A stretch of DNA of 64,000 nucleotides from contig JACCQN010000008.1 in NCBI GenBank assembly GCA_015709215.1, positions 1-64,000 on the forward strand, read 5' to 3'. The stretch's first letter is position 1. Every line of letters begins with the position of its first letter. The notes under the pieces were generated by a model. That model saw nothing but the letters and a program-made list of their open reading frames with translations. It was not told the origin of the DNA and made no database searches. The DNA comes from Bacteroidales bacterium (GTDB lineage: Bacteria; Bacteroidota; Bacteroidia; Bacteroidales; F082). The position numbers were made by a program, and so were the translations under genes. Below are positions 60,901-64,000 of the stretch, in pieces.

Positions 60901-63231
60901 ATGAGGTTCAACCTGCCCAATAAATATTTTTTTTTAGTCTTTGCTTTCAGACTTTCTTGTTGCTATCTTTCTGTTTTCGGACAAAAAACTTTTGCTTCAC
61001 AAACAACATTTCCATCCGAAATGATCGCCAGAGATATCCTGCTCATTACCCAATCACTTTCTGACACTACGCTATTGCCGAATGAGGAATTCGTTGAAAA
61101 AACACTTTCGATCTGTATATCACTCATAAATTGGGACTTGAATAGTGTTGCGGCTGGTTTTCTCGATTTAACTGCTGATCGTTTTAATCAGATTGCAAAC
61201 AAAGAAAGCAAGCTTGAATTTATGCATTTACAAATCATAGCAAGCGAAAATCAGCCTTCAGTAGATAAACTAAAAAACTATCTGATACTTGCTGAATCTG
61301 TTGGCAATGATTTGTATCAAAAATTTGGTTATGCCTTGATTATCAATCATTATCGCAAAAATAATGAAGTATCAAAAGCATTACTCTATTACAGTGCGGC
61401 AAAACCCTGGATAAAAGATCATAGTGCTACCTTACCTCTTTTCCTCGAATCTAAAATCTTAACAGGTTTTCCTGATAAATCAACATTTGATTCGTTATGG
61501 TCTGATCGCTTAAAACGAACAGCACTTCGTCCGGAAAATAAATGGTTTCTCAAAAAATACTTAGCACAAGAAATCAATCCTGATTTTGATTTTATTAATC
61601 TATTATTCAAAGACTTAGAAATATTTTCTTCCTCAAGATTGAAAGCTCTTGTATGGCAGAATCGCGCTAATTCGTTATTAAAAGAAGATTCGCTTGAAGC
61701 ATTTAACAGTTTTCTAACTGCTTCTGATTATTTTAACCAGGCAGATTCCTTAAATAAATTGTATGTCAATGATTTAAATGATAGCTTACTTAAGCTACAT
61801 TCCCAAGTTTCATCAGAATCCGGTGATAAAAAATTAATTAACTGGAAAAACCTGACTGCAGCATTTTTATTCTTTTTTAGTTTGTTTCTTATAGGGAGAC
61901 TAATTCAATGGAAACAAAAAGTGAAAAAGATAATTTCAGAAGATACTACGTCAATAATTGAAATTAAAAAAAAGATACAAATAGCTAATGATCAAGTTGT
62001 TGAGCGTGTAAAGTTGCGCGAGAAAGCAATTGAGTCCGAGTTAAAAGAAAGTGAAAATCTGGATAAAATTTTGAAAATAACACTCAAAAATGTTGAAGAA
62101 GCCAATTTTCAAAAGAATGCCTTTATGGCCAATATGAGCCACGAAATAAGAACACCATTAAACGGCATTTTGGGCTTTTCGAGTTTGCTAGGGTTAGAAC
62201 TTGCAAAAATTGATGAACCTGAACTTTTTGAATACGCAAACAGTATTCAAAAAAGCGGTGACAAACTGCTTCACCTTTTAAATAATATAATAGATATCAG
62301 CAGGTTACAAGCTAATGATTTTGCTCTAAAAAAACAAAGGATCACTCTAAAAGAAGTAACAGCAGAAATTCTTCTTGAAAATAAATCCAGAGCTTTAGAC
62401 AAAGGACTTACCTTGTTAAACGAAACGAAAGAAGATATTTGGATTGAAACAGACGGACATATTTTAAAGCGCATTTTATGCGAGATTGTTGACAATAGTA
62501 TCAAATACACTAACAAAGGGTATATCAAGCTGTTAACGGAAAAACTTTCTGATCAGGAAAGTGTAAAAATTACATTAACCGACACCGGACTAGGGATTGA
62601 CAGCAGTTATATCGAGGTAATTTTTGAGCCATTCCGGCAAGATAAACAAGGTTATTCTAAACAATACCAGGGCGCAGGATTAGGTCTTCCACTTGCAAAA
62701 AGTATGACTGAACTTCTTGGGGGTCAATTCATTATAACATCAGAAAAAGCACATGGAACTACAATTTCTATCACATTACCTCTTCGTCTTCAGCCAGGAA
62801 AATTTGATGTAATTCCTGAAAATAAGGAAAAACGTACTAAAGGACTGTCGGTTAAGCCAAATCCAAATATCCTTTTAGTGGAGGATGATCATGCTAATAA
62901 AATTGTCATTACCAAATATCTTGAAAAGTTTGGTCGGGTTACTCCGGCATCGCGCGGCGAAGATACTATTCAAGCTATAGTGGAATCTGTTAAAAGTCAA
63001 AAGATTTTTGATATCATTATGATGGATATCAATCTGCCTGCACCTTGGGACGGCATTAAATTAATGAATTATATTCGGGAGAACTATCCTGAGTATAAAA
63101 CAGTTCCATTTATAGCACAAACTGCCTATGGTATGGCAGGAGATGAGCTACGATTACTTGATGCCGGCTTTGATGCGTATATTGCCAAGCCAATTACAAT
63201 GGAACAAATAAAAAATATTTTTGTCATATAA
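60901..63231 (+). CDS. Hybrid histidine kinase-response regulator
   Basis: This 776-residue protein has an N-terminal signal/anchor (YFFLVFAFRLSCCYLSVFG), a helical periplasmic sensor region (about 35-310) with repeat-like hairpins, a membrane helix (about 320-337), a coiled coil, HisKA with phospho-His414 (NMSHEIRTPLNG), HATPase (NSIKYTNKG, DTGLGID, GAGLGLPLAKS), and a C-terminal receiver (ILLVEDDHANK, phospho-Asp709 in IIMMDINLP, AKPIT). No HPt or DNA-binding domain is present, so the phosphate must leave to another protein. A start at 60832 would lie inside the methyltransferase gene. It is the last gene of the operon. Confidence 0.93.
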   Translation: MRFNLPNKYFFLVFAFRLSCCYLSVFGQKTFASQTTFPSEMIARDILLITQSLSDTTLLPNEEFVEKTLSICISLINWDLNSVAAGFLDLTADRFNQIANKESKLEFMHLQIIASENQPSVDKLKNYLILAESVGNDLYQKFGYALIINHYRKNNEVSKALLYYSAAKPWIKDHSATLPLFLESKILTGFPDKSTFDSLWSDRLKRTALRPENKWFLKKYLAQEINPDFDFINLLFKDLEIFSSSRLKALVWQNRANSLLKEDSLEAFNSFLTASDYFNQADSLNKLYVNDLNDSLLKLHSQVSSESGDKKLINWKNLTAAFLFFFSLFLIGRLIQWKQKVKKIISEDTTSIIEIKKKIQIANDQVVERVKLREKAIESELKESENLDKILKITLKNVEEANFQKNAFMANMSHEIRTPLNGILGFSSLLGLELAKIDEPELFEYANSIQKSGDKLLHLLNNIIDISRLQANDFALKKQRITLKEVTAEILLENKSRALDKGLTLLNETKEDIWIETDGHILKRILCEIVDNSIKYTNKGYIKLLTEKLSDQESVKITLTDTGLGIDSSYIEVIFEPFRQDKQGYSKQYQGAGLGLPLAKSMTELLGGQFIITSEKAHGTTISITLPLRLQPGKFDVIPENKEKRTKGLSVKPNPNILLVEDDHANKIVITKYLEKFGRVTPASRGEDTIQAIVESVKSQKIFDIIMMDINLPAPWDGIKLMNYIRENYPEYKTVPFIAQTAYGMAGDELRLLDAGFDAYIAKPITMEQIKNIFVI

Positions 63232-63373
63232 ACAGATTAATACCAGACACTTGAAATAAAAATGATAAATGAGATAACTTTCGCAGTAATTTTTTTAAAT
63301 CTTTATCGCATTTTAATCTAATCCAAATAAAAAAAAACACGACATATTTTAATAATAGTGCATTGGATTTATC

Positions 63374-63381
63374 TACCTTTG
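63374..63381 (+). promoter_or_regulatory. -7 element (TACCTTTG) for the second stand-alone response regulator
   Basis: An exact TAnnTTTG match would start transcription near 63388, leaving a leader of about 60 bases that contains the hairpin at 63409-63426. Confidence 0.5.
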
Positions 63382-63408
63382 TGCTAGAACAAAATAATAA
63401 ACAACAAA

Positions 63409-63426
63409 GGAATTAGCTTTAATTCC
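63409..63426 (+). promoter_or_regulatory. Leader hairpin before the response-regulator gene
   Basis: A perfect 7-bp stem (GGAATTA at 63409-63415, TAATTCC at 63420-63426) has a 4-base GCTT loop. It is not followed by a T-run, so it is not a terminator. It lies between the -7 box and the GGAG at 63437-63440. Confidence 0.4.
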
Positions 63427-63450
63427 CTCAAAAAGTGGAGAGCAAACATC

Positions 63451-63846
63451 TTGGATACCAAGGAAAACAAAAAAACGCTTCATATTCTGCTTGTTGAAGA
63501 CAACGAGCTAAATCAAAAGTTTGCCATGGCTGTTCTCAAGCGCCTTGGGCATACTTATGAGTTGGCGGAAAACGGAGCTATTGGTTTCCAAAAATATCTC
63601 AACGGTAAATTCGATCTCATCCTGATGGACATACAGATGCCCGAAATGAACGGCATTGAAGCCACAATTGCCATTCGGGAACACGAACGGAAGAACAATA
63701 TCAAACCCATTCCCATAATTGCAGTTACGGCCTTTGCCATGGAACACGATAGAATAAATTGCATGGAAGCTGGAATGAATGAGTTTCTTACAAAGCCTTA
63801 CAAGCCTCAAGATATGTGGGCTAAAATCGAAAAAGTACTCGAATAA
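63451..63846 (+). CDS. Stand-alone response regulator (receiver domain only), TTG start
   Basis: This 131-residue protein is a single receiver domain with ILLVEDNELNQKFA near 12-25 (Glu16/Asp17), phospho-Asp60 (DLILMDIQMPEMNG), Thr in VTAFA and Lys113-region FLTKPYKP. The ELNQK helix resembles receivers that accept phosphate from hybrid kinases. No ATG is available; TTG 63451 has GGAG ten bases upstream. It lies 219 bases after the hybrid kinase gene with its own promoter, so it is likely its partner but separately regulated. A strong terminator follows. Confidence 0.9.
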   Translation: MDTKENKKTLHILLVEDNELNQKFAMAVLKRLGHTYELAENGAIGFQKYLNGKFDLILMDIQMPEMNGIEATIAIREHERKNNIKPIPIIAVTAFAMEHDRINCMEAGMNEFLTKPYKPQDMWAKIEKVLE

Positions 63847-63874
63847 AAAAACCGCTCTATGTAGCGGTTTTTTT
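63845..63874. terminator. Bidirectional terminator between convergent genes
   Basis: ACCGCT (63851-63856) pairs with AGCGGT (63863-63868) over a 6-base loop, flanked by an A-run on the left and seven T on the right. It works for the response regulator on plus and, through the A-run, for the FKBP gene on minus. Confidence 0.88.
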
Positions 63875-63895
63875 ATGTCAATCCTTTTCATGAAC

Positions 63896-64000
63896 TTAAT
63901 CAACTACTTCCAGCAGCTCTACATCAAAAACCAAAGGAGAATAAGCCGGAATATCTTCACCTCTTGCTATTGCCCCGTAAGCTAAGCTGGAAGGAAGAAT
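63896..64000 (-). CDS. FKBP-type peptidyl-prolyl isomerase (C-terminal end only)
   Basis: The last 34 codons of a minus-strand gene are visible, with the stop at 63896-63898. The peptide LPSSLAYGAIARGEDIPAYS followed by PLVFDVELLEVVD is the canonical end of an FKBP domain (Tyr of the YG motif, IP and F-VELL strand). The rest lies outside the window, so signal peptide and length cannot be judged. Confidence 0.9.
   Translation of the reverse strand: MLPSSLAYGAIARGEDIPAYSPLVFDVELLEVVD

Noticed and set aside
1-64000. tRNA, rRNA, CRISPR arrays, insertion sequences, prophage or att sites
   Set aside because: No cloverleaf-like sequence, repeated spacers, transposase or integrase genes, or flanking direct repeats were seen by eye in the intergenic regions.

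Overview
The window is chromosomal DNA of a free-living-type member of the Bacteroidota. Supporting features are an AT-rich composition, a type III glutamine synthetase, DUF4831 and DUF3127 proteins, a PorT-like barrel, a type IX secretion (T9SS) sorting domain, FecCD-type uptake genes, and a recurrent TAnnTTTG element (the Bacteroidota primary sigma -7 box) just upstream of many starts. No rRNA, tRNA, CRISPR array, insertion sequence or phage gene was seen.

Layout. 1-800: minus-strand end of an acidic ExoX-C-like protein and a DUF486 membrane protein. 1.1-5.9 kb: gmhA-gmhB-symporter-glnN operon (heptose precursors, then a Na+ symporter and glutamine synthetase) closed by a clear terminator. 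6-14 kb: DUF4831, kdsA, a doubtful membrane fragment, an SSB-tailed DUF3127 protein, exported MsrA, a TPR protein and gyrA. 14-20.6 kb: clpC, hypF, a nickel-type permease and an outer-membrane barrel. 20.6-21.2 kb: a decayed rex (redox repressor) pseudogene. 21-31 kb: SDR, class III aminotransferase, aat, guanine-deaminase-like protein, sirtuin, serine hydrolase, MFS transporter, exported peroxidase and amidohydrolase lipoprotein. 31-34.4 kb: an iron/cobalamin-type ABC importer headed by a GroES-like gene. 34.5-40.6 kb: a small membrane protein, mutL, two rhomboids and uvrB.

40.7-63.2 kb is the striking part: one plus-strand run of 18 genes with gaps usually under 30 bases, building and exporting a surface polysaccharide. 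It starts with a stand-alone response regulator and a phosphoglycosyl transferase fused to a degenerate receiver domain. It continues with a half-size TolC-like protein, a Wzz-type co-polymerase carrying a LysM insert and a degraded BY-kinase domain, Wzx, a Wzy/ligase-type protein, a duplicated pair of glycosyltransferases (each pair has a WbbL-like and a QRRRW-type enzyme), three more glycosyltransferases, an acetyltransferase, two methyltransferases and a T9SS-secreted beta-helix protein. It ends with a hybrid histidine kinase. A further stand-alone response regulator follows under its own promoter, then the end of an FKBP-type isomerase gene.

Working hypothesis (inference): polysaccharide initiation is controlled by phosphorelay. 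The hybrid kinase would feed the stand-alone receivers, and one of these could pair with the pseudo-receiver on the initiating transferase. The T9SS beta-helix protein could modify the product outside the cell.
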